A stretch of 64,000 bases of DNA from Cohnella rhizoplanae (GTDB taxonomy: Bacteria > Bacillota > Bacilli > Paenibacillales > Paenibacillaceae). Position numbers and translations under genes: made by a program. The stretch spans positions 1-64,000 of the forward strand of contig NZ_CAOJCN010000019.1 in NCBI RefSeq assembly GCF_948329515.1, given 5' to 3'. The notes under the pieces are model-generated. The model was not told the DNA's origin and ran no database searches. It worked only from the letters and a program-made list of their open reading frames with translations. Shown one piece after another: positions 16,218 through 26,207 of the stretch (the stretch's first letter is position 1; each line of letters begins with the position of its first letter).

Positions 16218-17823
16218 CGCCTATGAACTCCTCTCCGATGCCCCGTTCCCTGTGCATGAGCGAATGCTTGCGCCAGAGCAGATCGTCCTTGTCCGGGAAG
16301 TCCTCCCGGTAGTGCGCCCCGCGGCTCTCCTCCCGCAGGAGCGCCGCCTCCATCATCAGCGTCGCGCAGGTGAGCAGGTTCGCGTACTCGAACTCTTCGC
16401 GCGTCGACATCTCCGTCTGATACAGCGGCGACTGTCGGCGCAGCTCCTCGAGCCCCTTGGTCAGGCCGTGCGCCTCGCGCCGCAGCCCCGCGAAGCGGAC
16501 CATCAGCTTCTGCAGCTTGAGCCTGCGCTCCGCCATCTTCCCCGCGGGCACGCCGATGCGCTCGGCAGCATACCCGGTACGCGCCTCGAGCGAGACCGGC
16601 GGCAGCGAGCGGATCCGCTCGACGATGCGGCGTCCGAAGACGATCGCCTCGGACAGCGAGTTGCTCGCCAGCCGGTTCGCGCCATGCACGCCGGACGACG
16701 ACACCTCGCCGCAGGCGAACAGGCGGGCGATGCTCGACTCGCCGTTCAGATCGGTGCGGACGCCTCCCATCATATAATGGGCAGCAGGCGCCACCGGAAT
16801 CCAATCCGTCGTCATATCGAGGCCGTAATTCAGGCAAAACTCGTAAATGTTCGGAAAACGGTGCTTGATGAGGTCCGGCGTCTCGTGCGTGATGTCAATG
16901 TAAACATACGTCGACTTCGTCAGTTCCATCTCGCTCACGATCGCCCGGGCCACGATGTCCCGCGGCGCCAGCTCGAGCTGCGGATGGTATTTGTCCATGA
17001 AGCGCTCGCCCCGGATGTTGCGGAGCACGGCACCCTCGCCGCGCACGGCCTCCGAGATCAGGAAGCGCGGCGCGCCGGGGTAGCAGAGCGAAGTCGGGTG
17101 AAATTGGTTGAACTCCATATCGCGAATGACCGCGCCCGCGCGGTAAGCCATCGCGATGCCGTCTCCCGTCGCCACCTCGGGATTGGTCGTATAACGGTAC
17201 AGCTGCCCGGTCCCTCCGGAACAGAGGATCGTGGCGGAGCCGCGCACGATCACGCGCGTGCCGTCCGGCTTCTGCACAAGCGCTCCGATGCATTCGCCTT
17301 CCTCCGTCAGCAGGTCGAGCACGAAGTGATCGTCCCACACCTCGACCTCGGGCACGCTCTGAACCTTGGCCGCGAGCGCGCGCACGATCTCGTAGCCGGT
17401 CGCGTCGCCGTTGGCATGCAGGATGCGCCGCTGGCTGTGCGCGCCTTCCTTGGTCAACGCGAAGTGCCCGTCCTCCTCGTCGAAGAGCGTGCCGTATTCG
17501 ATCAGGTCCTGGACGCAGTCCGGCCCCTCGTGCACGAGCACGTCTACAGCCTCGGGGTCGCATAGTCCGGCACCGGCGATCAGCGTATCCTGCCGGTGAA
17601 ACTCGGGCGAATCGTCCTCCGAGATAACGGCCGCGATGCCCCCTTGCGCATAGCGCGTGTTGCTGTCGAACAGCGACTTTTTCGTGATCATGAGCACGCG
17701 GCGTTCCTTGGCCGCCTGCAGCGCCGCGAATAAGCCCGCGATCCCGGCTCCGATAATGATGATATCCGTCTGTACGGTCTCAAGCGCCGCCGGATCGAAA
17801 TCGACGATATAACGTGGTATCAT
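16210..17823 (-). CDS. nadB: L-aspartate oxidase
   Basis: FAD enzyme oxidising L-aspartate to iminoaspartate for quinolinate synthesis. The 537-residue protein has the dinucleotide-binding IIIIGAGIAGLFAALQA (about 20-36), the FAD-interacting FHPTSL and RGEGAVLRN stretches, and a helical C-terminal domain typical of the succinate dehydrogenase/NadB family. I set the start at the ATG at 17823; the long open frame upstream lies within nadA and has no coding features. It sits 56 nt after nadA. Confidence 0.95.
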   Translation of the reverse strand: MIPRYIVDFDPAALETVQTDIIIIGAGIAGLFAALQAAKERRVLMITKKSLFDSNTRYAQGGIAAVISEDDSPEFHRQDTLIAGAGLCDPEAVDVLVHEGPDCVQDLIEYGTLFDEEDGHFALTKEGAHSQRRILHANGDATGYEIVRALAAKVQSVPEVEVWDDHFVLDLLTEEGECIGALVQKPDGTRVIVRGSATILCSGGTGQLYRYTTNPEVATGDGIAMAYRAGAVIRDMEFNQFHPTSLCYPGAPRFLISEAVRGEGAVLRNIRGERFMDKYHPQLELAPRDIVARAIVSEMELTKSTYVYIDITHETPDLIKHRFPNIYEFCLNYGLDMTTDWIPVAPAAHYMMGGVRTDLNGESSIARLFACGEVSSSGVHGANRLASNSLSEAIVFGRRIVERIRSLPPVSLEARTGYAAERIGVPAGKMAERRLKLQKLMVRFAGLRREAHGLTKGLEELRRQSPLYQTEMSTREEFEYANLLTCATLMMEAALLREESRGAHYREDFPDKDDLLWRKHSLMHRERGIGEEFIGDV

Positions 17824-17879
17824 GGCCCTCTGCGACTCCCCGCCTGAAGTTATTGGTGTCTCTCGGCTGCCTTGCGGCA

Positions 17880-18818
17880 TTACTTGACGAGCAGCATGCG
17901 CTCCAGCGACAGACGCGCCTTGTCGGCGACGTCCTGCGGCACGTGAATCTGCGGCTGCATCGTCTCCAGCGCCTTGACGACCTTCTTCAGGTTGTTGACC
18001 TTCATGTTCGGGCAGACGAGGAACTTGCTCGCGAAATGGAACGTCTTGTCCGGGCTGTCCACGCGCAGCTGATACCCTGTGCCGTCTTCGGTCCCGACGA
18101 TGAATTCTTGGTGGCTCGATTCGCGGCAATACTTCAGGATGCCGGTCGTGCTTCCGACGAAGTCGGCGAGCTCGACGACCTCCGGACGGCATTCCGGATG
18201 CACGACGAATTGGGCGTTCGGATACTTGGCCCGCATCTCGTACACGTCCTTGACGGTCAGCATGTCGTGCGTGTTGCAGTAACCTTCCCAGATGATCATT
18301 TTCTTGTCCGTATGCTGCTGGACGTAGTGTCCGAGGTTCTTGTCCGGGCACCAGATCACCTCGTCGGCGTCGACCGAGTTAACGACCTGAACCGCGTTCG
18401 CCGACGTGCAGCAGATGTCGGTCTCGGCCTTCACGTCCGCCGACGAGTTGATGTAGGTCACGACCTTGGCGTTCGGATGCTTCGCCTTCAATTCGCGCAG
18501 GCCGATCGGGTTGACCATGTCCGCCATCGGACAGCCCGCGCGCTCGTCGGGCACGAGCACGACCTTGTTGGGCGCGAGGATCTTGGCGCTCTCGCCCATG
18601 AAGTGCACGCCGCAGAACACGATGACGTCGGCGTCCGTCTGCGCGGCCTTCTGGGCAAGCAGGAACGAGTCTCCCCGGAAGTCGGCTACCTCTTGAATCT
18701 CGTCGCGCTGGTAGTAGTGAGCCAGAATGATGGCATTGCGTTCTTTCTTTAATTGGGCCAGGCGCTCGCGCAGCTCGCGATTCTGCTCCGCTTTCCGTTC
18801 AAGGGCTAAAGCTTCCAT
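17880..18818 (-). CDS. nadA: Quinolinate synthase (4Fe-4S enzyme)
   Basis: Condenses iminoaspartate with dihydroxyacetone phosphate to quinolinate. The 312-residue product lies at the short end of the family. Likely [4Fe-4S] ligands are the conserved cysteines in VIVFCGVHFMGE, in DICCTSANA and near the C-terminus (KFLVCPNMK), with HPECRPEV also conserved. The ATG at 18818 is preceded by a GGAGGAGA-rich site. First gene of a nadA-nadB-nadC-coaX operon; in B. subtilis the nad genes are elsewhere (nadB-nadC-nadA). Confidence 0.94.
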   Translation of the reverse strand: MEALALERKAEQNRELRERLAQLKKERNAIILAHYYQRDEIQEVADFRGDSFLLAQKAAQTDADVIVFCGVHFMGESAKILAPNKVVLVPDERAGCPMADMVNPIGLRELKAKHPNAKVVTYINSSADVKAETDICCTSANAVQVVNSVDADEVIWCPDKNLGHYVQQHTDKKMIIWEGYCNTHDMLTVKDVYEMRAKYPNAQFVVHPECRPEVVELADFVGSTTGILKYCRESSHQEFIVGTEDGTGYQLRVDSPDKTFHFASKFLVCPNMKVNNLKKVVKALETMQPQIHVPQDVADKARLSLERMLLVK

Positions 18819-18940
18819 GATGAGTCTCCTCCTGCGGCGTTGACGCCAGGATATGCTGAATTGTGAAAATAAGCACAAATTAGGCCGCTTCTCAAAAACG
18901 GGTCGCCAAAATCGCAACCGTCGTCAGTGATTCAACAATA

Positions 18941-18969
18941 AATTTACACTTGCCAGGGGGTACTGTCAA
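18941..18969 (-). promoter_or_regulatory. Promoter of the nadABC-coaX operon
   Basis: Minus strand TTGACA (18964-18969), 17-bp spacer, TAAATT (18941-18946). No clear NiaR or NrtR operator was recognised around it. The rest of 18970-19140, between this promoter and the ftsH terminator, shows no feature I can support. Confidence 0.65.
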
Positions 18970-19140
18970 TGAATGTTCACAGATTTTTGGAAGAAGTTTT
19001 CCTCGTATTTATCGGCTTTCATGACGATTCCATGAAGGCAGGAACACCCGTTCCTACCGAGCGACAGAGAAAGGACTATGCGAAAATTACGGTACAATAT
19101 GGCGGAGAAAATGAAATCGCATACACGGTTAGATCAAGCA

Positions 19141-19181
19141 AAACCCGCGACCTGCTGCACATGCAGCGAAGTCGCGGGTTT
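19141..19181 (-). terminator. Intrinsic terminator of ftsH
   Basis: AAACCCGCGAC (19141-19151) pairs with GTCGCGGGTTT (19171-19181); an inner CTGCA/TGCAG stem extends it. Because the arms end in A and T runs it could work in both directions, but only ftsH reads into it closely (13 nt after the stop). Confidence 0.85.
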
Positions 19182-19194
19182 ATTCGTACAGCCG

Positions 19195-21222
<2,028 letters not shown>

Positions 21223-21251
21223 CCCTGACCTCCTCCCGACACGCTTTCATC

Positions 21252-21281
21252 ATTTTACCATAGCCTGTCTCGGTATCTCAA
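21252..21281 (-). promoter_or_regulatory. Promoter of ftsH
   Basis: Minus strand TTGAGA (21276-21281), 18-bp spacer, TAAAAT (21252-21257), about 30 nt upstream of the ftsH start. Its -35 region directly abuts the terminator-like hairpin after hpt. Confidence 0.7.
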
Positions 21282-21300
21282 TAAAACGCGCGGTTGCGCG
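21281..21300 (-). terminator. Short terminator after hpt
   Basis: CGCGC and GCGCG pair around a 4-nt loop and are followed by TTTTAT on the minus strand. The stem is only 5 bp but fully G-C; termination is likely partial. Confidence 0.5.
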
Positions 21301-21326
21301 GAAAAACCATCGGAAGGCTGTAGTAC

Positions 21327-21869
21327 TCAGCGGTTCGAGTAAATTTCTTCTTTTAAAATGCCCACATAGGGCAGGTTGCGGTAGTGCTCGGCATAGTCGA
21401 GACCGTAGCCCACGACGAATGCGTCCGGAATGGTGAAGCCCGTATAGTCGGCGTTCAGGTCGACGGTGCGGCGCCCCGGCTTATCGAAGAGCGCGACTAC
21501 GCGCACGGACTTCGCGTTGCGTCGCTCAAGCACGTCGATCAGGTAGCTAAGCGTAAGGCCGCTGTCGATGATGTCCTCCACGATGAGAATATCGCGTCCC
21601 TCGACGGAGTTGTCGAGATCCTTGACGATGCGGACCTCGCCGCTGGATCGGGTAGAATTGCCATAGCTCGATACGGCCATGAAGTCCAGCTCGATCGGAA
21701 TCGTGATGTTCTTGGACAGGTCGGCCATAAAAATAAAGGCGCCCTTCAACACGCAGATTACCAGCGGGTTGCGCCCCTCGTAATCGCGGCTGACGGCGGC
21801 TCCCAATTCCTGTACCTTCGATTGGATCTGCTCTTCCGAGTAGAGTACTTCTTGAATGTCATTCTGCAA
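21327..21869 (-). CDS. hpt: Hypoxanthine phosphoribosyltransferase
   Basis: Purine salvage: hypoxanthine (and guanine) plus PRPP to the nucleotide. The 180-residue product has the PRPP-binding loop LIVEDIIDSGLTLSYL and the C-terminal VVGYGLDYAEHYRNLPYVG typical of bacterial HPRT. I chose the TTG at 21869, with GGGAGG 8 nt upstream; the frame is open for 18 more codons but these overlap the start region without a ribosome site. It follows tilS by 23 nt, the conserved tilS-hpt-ftsH order. Confidence 0.95.
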   Translation of the reverse strand: MQNDIQEVLYSEEQIQSKVQELGAAVSRDYEGRNPLVICVLKGAFIFMADLSKNITIPIELDFMAVSSYGNSTRSSGEVRIVKDLDNSVEGRDILIVEDIIDSGLTLSYLIDVLERRNAKSVRVVALFDKPGRRTVDLNADYTGFTIPDAFVVGYGLDYAEHYRNLPYVGILKEEIYSNR

Positions 21870-21892
21870 CGATGGGACCTCCCAGGCCGATA

Positions 21893-23335
21893 TTAAACGG
21901 TATGATGGCTTGACTCCGAACATGTCACGCGGATCGCTCCGCCCGTTCCCTCTCCCGGCACGGCATGCCGCGAGCGTCTGAGACCCGGCATCCAGAGGAT
22001 GCGGCCGGCGCCGTCGACGAGCAGCGGGTTCAAGTGGCGCAGGCTGCGCGGGACCTTGGCATCGACGAGTATATCTTGCACCTTCTTGGAGCCGTTTAGT
22101 CCGAGGGGGTCCATGCGGTCCCCCGGCATGCGGCTGCGCACCGCAAGCGGCATCGGCAGCTCCGCCTCGTCAAAAAAGGCCTCCCAGCGGGAGCCCGGCG
22201 TAGGGTCGACGATCTCGTCCTCCCGGCTGAACCGGAACACGAGTCCGCACTCGGGCACCGATAGCTCCAGCTCTCCGGAATGCGCGGGGATCTCCGCGAC
22301 GGTATAGATATAGCCGGCTTGCGCGTCCGGCGCAGGCCCTATGTACGCATAGCCATACTCCCGAATCAGCGCAAGTCCGCTCCCGACGTCGATCCGGGCG
22401 ATGTCCGGCCGCTCGGCCGTCAGCGTCGCTACGATCTCTTCGACCTGTTCGAAACGAGCCTGGGCATGCGGTCCTGCAAGACCATTTAATATTAGTTTAA
22501 TCATTCTGCGTTGTAAAGCAAGGTGAAGCCCCCGGAATACGTCCGCGTCCAGTCTCCATCCCGCGCCGGACCGCTCGGCCCCCGCGGCCAGCGCGCGTAT
22601 GGCAGCCGCCTCCATATAATCGTCTTCGGCCGAAGCAAGCTCGGCCAGTCGGGCCAGCCCGGCGCGCAGGTCCGGGTTGTACCGCTCGAGATAGGGAAGC
22701 GCCTCGAGACGCACGGAATTCCGAAGGTAATGCGTCTTGGCATTGCTGCTGTCGCTCGCGGACGGCACGCCTTGCCGTACGTTGTATGCGAGCAGCTCGC
22801 TCTTGGTTATACGCAGCAAAGGACGGATCAGTTCCAACTCTTGCTCGCCGCGCCGCAAGGGAATGCCTGCCAGGCCGGTGACGCCGCTGCCGCGCAGCAT
22901 CCGCATCAGCACCGTCTCCGCCTGGTCGTCGGCGTGGTGGGCGACGGCGATCGACGCGGCGCCGTGCATCCGCGCGGCCTCGCGCAGGAACGCGTACCGC
23001 CGTTCCCGGGAAGCCGCCTGCGGATTGAGACCGGTCGCCGCGATATAGGCGGGCATATCGATCTCGGCAAGCTCGAACGGAATGCCCCAAGCGGCGGCAA
23101 TGTCCCGTACGAGCTCCGCCTCCGCCTGCGACTCCGATCCGCGAAACCCGTGATTGACATGCGCGGCGATGACATGCCAGCCGTCCCGGTCGGCCGCGGC
23201 CTTGAGCAGGTGGAGCATCGCCATCGAGTCCGCCCCGCCAGATACGGCCGCGACGACGCGCGCGCCGGGCCCGATGCCGAACGTATCCCTCAGCGACCGC
23301 GCGACCCGGGCGCCCAGCTCGTCTTGCGCCTCCAC
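21893..23335 (-). CDS. tilS: tRNA(Ile)-lysidine synthase
   Basis: Modifies C34 of the CAU anticodon of tRNA-Ile2 to lysidine so that it reads AUA. The 480-residue protein has the N-type ATP pyrophosphatase P-loop SGGADS (about residue 33), HVNHGFRG, and AHHADDQAETVLMRMLRGSG, then a C-terminal TilS domain ending with PGDRMDPLG and KKVQDILVDAKVP. The GTG at 23335 with GGGGGAA upstream best fits family length. It follows yabT by 23 nt. Confidence 0.95.
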   Translation of the reverse strand: MEAQDELGARVARSLRDTFGIGPGARVVAAVSGGADSMAMLHLLKAAADRDGWHVIAAHVNHGFRGSESQAEAELVRDIAAAWGIPFELAEIDMPAYIAATGLNPQAASRERRYAFLREAARMHGAASIAVAHHADDQAETVLMRMLRGSGVTGLAGIPLRRGEQELELIRPLLRITKSELLAYNVRQGVPSASDSSNAKTHYLRNSVRLEALPYLERYNPDLRAGLARLAELASAEDDYMEAAAIRALAAGAERSGAGWRLDADVFRGLHLALQRRMIKLILNGLAGPHAQARFEQVEEIVATLTAERPDIARIDVGSGLALIREYGYAYIGPAPDAQAGYIYTVAEIPAHSGELELSVPECGLVFRFSREDEIVDPTPGSRWEAFFDEAELPMPLAVRSRMPGDRMDPLGLNGSKKVQDILVDAKVPRSLRHLNPLLVDGAGRILWMPGLRRSRHAVPGEGTGGAIRVTCSESSHHTV

Positions 23336-23358
23336 TCGTACTTCCCCCAATTCCCGTT

Positions 23359-24282
23359 CTATTGAAGCAGCCAGAAGGCGGCGGCGGACACGCACAGCAG
23401 GAGCGAGGCGGCGAACAGTCCCGCCATCCACCCGGGCACCTTGCCCCGGCTCTTGTGGACGGCCTCGTCCGCGGCTGCCCGCATGCCCGCGCGCCAATGC
23501 TCGGAGGCTTCGCGGGCATCCTTGAACTTGCCATAGAGCGCGCGCTCCATCCAACTCTCCATCTTCTTAAGCTCCGCATGGCTCCGCACCAGCGCCATGA
23601 GCTCGCGCGGATGGCGGTTCTGCGGCAGCAGCATCTTGGTCATATGCAGCAGGCGCTTGCCGTCGAGCGCGTGAATCCATAGTACGGCGGCGGAAAACAC
23701 GTCGTACGCCGGATCGGCCGTGCGGCTGCCCGCCGACCAATAGCCGCGGTCGTACACCTCGGTGAATTGGCGCACCGAACGCCCTATCGCCGTCATGCCG
23801 CCGAAGTCGACGAGGGCGACCCTTCCGTAATCGGTGACGAGGATATTGTCGCTCTTGATATCGCCGAATACCCAGCCGGCCGCGTGCAGCTCCGACAGGC
23901 GATGGAGGAGACGATAGCCCACGACGCCGTACCAGGCGCTGCCGTGCTCAGCCAGATATGCCTTAACCGGCACGCCGGGGATGTACTGCATGACGTAGAA
24001 GGGCAGCACGCGTCCCTGCCACTCCGCGTCGTCCACGTCCAGCAAAAAAGGCGGACGACCCCGCTCCCGCTGGTCGAGCGAGGCGAGTACGTTCGCTTCC
24101 GCTTGCAGGTCCTCGATCTGCATGCCGATCTTCAGCGCGTAAGTGCGCATCCCGCTGACCGCCATATAAACTTGCCCGTTGGCGCCGATTCCGAGCATGC
24201 GCCCTATCCGATATGAACGTCCGTTCCACTTCCCGCGTAGTACCGTTCCAGGCGGCACGCGCGTCTCAGACGACGTAGTCAC
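23359..24282 (-). CDS. yabT: Serine/threonine protein kinase with C-terminal membrane anchor (YabT-like)
   Basis: Eukaryotic-type (Hanks) kinase; B. subtilis YabT acts in sporulation, is stimulated by DNA and phosphorylates targets such as RecA. The 307-residue product has a glycine loop (LGIGANGQVY), the ATP lysine (ALKIG), the catalytic loop GDIKSDN with aspartate, lysine and asparagine in place but without the usual HRD arginine, and DFGG. A single transmembrane helix follows at the C-terminus (GLFAASLLLCVSAAAFWLL). The GTG at 24282 gives a 17-nt overlap with yabS; its ribosome site is weak, so the start is uncertain. Confidence 0.85.
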   Translation of the reverse strand: MTTSSETRVPPGTVLRGKWNGRSYRIGRMLGIGANGQVYMAVSGMRTYALKIGMQIEDLQAEANVLASLDQRERGRPPFLLDVDDAEWQGRVLPFYVMQYIPGVPVKAYLAEHGSAWYGVVGYRLLHRLSELHAAGWVFGDIKSDNILVTDYGRVALVDFGGMTAIGRSVRQFTEVYDRGYWSAGSRTADPAYDVFSAAVLWIHALDGKRLLHMTKMLLPQNRHPRELMALVRSHAELKKMESWMERALYGKFKDAREASEHWRAGMRAAADEAVHKSRGKVPGWMAGLFAASLLLCVSAAAFWLLQ

Positions 24283-25018
24283 TCCGCATCCCGTCCGTAT
24301 CGTCTCGCCTCGCAGGCGCGTTTTGCTGCGGTTCTGCCTCCAGTTTACCACAAGTTGCCTGGAAAAACTCCACCACGCGCAAGAGCGCGGGTCCCGTCGG
24401 CGTCGTGCCCTTCATGCTGATGCGGCCGAAAATCTGGCCGATGCGGTCGGCGCGGTCCGTCCAATCCAGATCAAGCAGGCACGCCTCATGCGAGCGATCC
24501 CCCGGGAAATGGAACACGGCGACCGCGCTCTCGCCGCGCCGCGCCTGCAGGCTGAGCGCCAGGTCCCTCACGGCTTCTTCTACGGCTCTCATCTTGGGCT
24601 TCATGCTGGCGCTGGCGTCGATCAGCAGCGCCACGCGCAGCTCCGCCGTCTCCCCCAAGTCTTCCATGACGCGCACGATCTCCGCGCGCTTGTCCGGCGG
24701 CAGCTCCGCGGCCGACTCGACGCCGAAAATCTGGCGCAGCTCGCGGTTGACCTCGCCGCGGATCGTGCCCTGCACCGTCTGGCGCGTCATCATCTGGACC
24801 GTGCGGGACAGCAGCGCCGGCGAGACGATCCGGCTCATGCCCCCGCCCGCCCGAGCGATCTCCGCGATCTCGAGCGCGCCCTGCTCGCCGATCCCTCCCT
24901 CGTCCACGATGCCTACGACGTTGACGGATATGCCCTCCGCATGGGCGATCGACGCCGCGATCGCCGGGCTGTCGCCCACGTTTGAGCAGCCGTCCGTGAT
25001 CAGCAGGATTTGTCTCAT
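24266..25018 (-). CDS. yabS: von Willebrand factor A-domain protein YabS
   Basis: The 250-residue product begins RQILLITDGCSN, as B. subtilis YabS does, and contains an internal MIDAS-type metal site, LLIDASASM (about residues 130-138), followed by a second TTPTGPALL stretch. So two partial vWA-like segments occur in one protein. It sits directly before yabT in a conserved sporulation-associated pair, but its molecular role is unknown. The ATG at 25018 is 9 nt after AAGGAG; an ATG two codons earlier is too close. Here spoIIE is no longer adjacent, being 7 kb upstream. Confidence 0.87.
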   Translation of the reverse strand: MRQILLITDGCSNVGDSPAIAASIAHAEGISVNVVGIVDEGGIGEQGALEIAEIARAGGGMSRIVSPALLSRTVQMMTRQTVQGTIRGEVNRELRQIFGVESAAELPPDKRAEIVRVMEDLGETAELRVALLIDASASMKPKMRAVEEAVRDLALSLQARRGESAVAVFHFPGDRSHEACLLDLDWTDRADRIGQIFGRISMKGTTPTGPALLRVVEFFQATCGKLEAEPQQNAPARRDDTDGMRSDYVV

Positions 25019-25163
25019 GCGCATTCGCTCCTTCTATGGCTATCATTCTATCTCCAGTGTCGCCAGAAGGCGCGAGATTTAACCCATAAGTCATTTTGCC
25101 GATGCCCGGCCGGTTAGCGATGTCGAAGCATCCTTCTTGCAGTGGGATCACAGGGTGCACGAA

Positions 25164-25344
25164 AAATAACGATGTGGCACATCGTTATTTCGGCTGAGTC
25201 AAGATGTTCGGGAGAAAATAGCGATGTCTCGCATTCTTATCTTGGCGGGAAGTATGTCCCGATGCGGATTAACGACGTCGCACATTCTTATTCAGGCTGG
25301 ATTATGATCCGAGGGCGAAATAGCGATGCGGCATATTCTTATTG
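25164..25344. repeat. Tandem array of four palindromic repeats, 51-52 bp period
   Basis: Copy 1 (25164-25190) is a perfect dyad, AAATAACGATGTG and its complement separated by one base. Degenerate copies begin at 25216, 25267 and 25318, each with an A-ATA-rCGATG left half and a GCAttCTTAT right half. Intervening 24-nt segments differ. The array fills much of the 440-bp gap between yabS and the 244-residue hypothetical gene. No gene is evident in the gap. It could be a regulator-binding cluster or a species-specific repeat family. Confidence 0.7.
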
Positions 25345-25460
25345 CAGCGGGAAACCAGGGTTCGGCGATTTGTAGGCGCGCGAAAGAGAGAGACCCCGAA
25401 GGGTCCCTCTCATGCATTCGTTCCGCGGGTGATGGCGGAGGCAGGCTAGGCGCGAGCCTG

Positions 25461-26195
25461 CTACCGTCTTCCGATGCGATCGATCTGGCGCACGTCCGCG
25501 AGCAGCGGCTCGAGCTGCCTGGCCGCCGCCTCCGCACGCGCGCGCATGTCCTGCACCTTGGTCATCAGATCGAACTGGATGAACTCGACCCGCTTCTTGG
25601 CGGCGCCGATGAACACTTGATCCGCGGGCGTCTCGGGCTTCATCGCGAGCAGCTTATCCAGGATGGCCTGCGCCTGCGCACGGGTATCCTGCTCCATGCC
25701 CCTGCCGTTGGCGGCGGCGTCGGTCAGCCCTGCGATCGCGAGCTCAGCTGCCTGCTGGTAATTGTCTAGCAGCCCGTCGTACAGCGCGGAGGCCGCGGGA
25801 TCGCCCGCGATCTCCAGAATGACGATCGGATTGCGCAGCTCGGAGAGCGGGTCCGCCGGGAAGGACGCGGCCGCGTCGGTCAGGTCGCCCGTATCCCGCA
25901 GGTAACCGTCGATGTTCATGCGGATACCCTCGATCTCCTGCTCGATCGGCTCCATCTTGCCGACCGCGTACAGGATCTGGGCGAGATATTGGACGTGCGC
26001 CTTATGATATTTGAAAAAGTGATTCGTGCTGGGTCCGCCCCCGGCCATCTTCGCCAGCTTTTTGAGCAGAGACATGGCGTTCTGCATCGCGTATTGCAGC
26101 TTCTTTTTATCATAGACCGCCTTGGCCGAGCGGAGGAGCGACTTCTCCTCCAGCACCTTGTCTTCGTTGCGCTTGAACTTGAGTGCGTCTCCCAT
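25461..26195 (-). CDS. Hypothetical helical protein, partner of the Ig-like gene
   Basis: I do not recognise this family. The 244-residue product is predicted by eye to be almost wholly alpha-helical, with charged heptad-like stretches at both ends (EDKVLEEKSLLRSAKAVYDKKK; RAEAAARQLEPLLADVRQIDR, split here by content) and no signal peptide or membrane segment. A conserved-looking core reads GPSTNHFFKYHKAHVQYLAQ. It starts 12 nt after the stop of the 901-residue Ig-like gene, whose end overlaps its GGTAGGG ribosome site, so the two are surely co-transcribed and likely work together. The pair is inserted between spoIIE and yabS. Confidence 0.7.
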   Translation of the reverse strand: MGDALKFKRNEDKVLEEKSLLRSAKAVYDKKKLQYAMQNAMSLLKKLAKMAGGGPSTNHFFKYHKAHVQYLAQILYAVGKMEPIEQEIEGIRMNIDGYLRDTGDLTDAAASFPADPLSELRNPIVILEIAGDPAASALYDGLLDNYQQAAELAIAGLTDAAANGRGMEQDTRAQAQAILDKLLAMKPETPADQVFIGAAKKRVEFIQFDLMTKVQDMRARAEAAARQLEPLLADVRQIDRIGRR

Positions 26196-26207
26196 CGCGG
26201 CGCCGCC

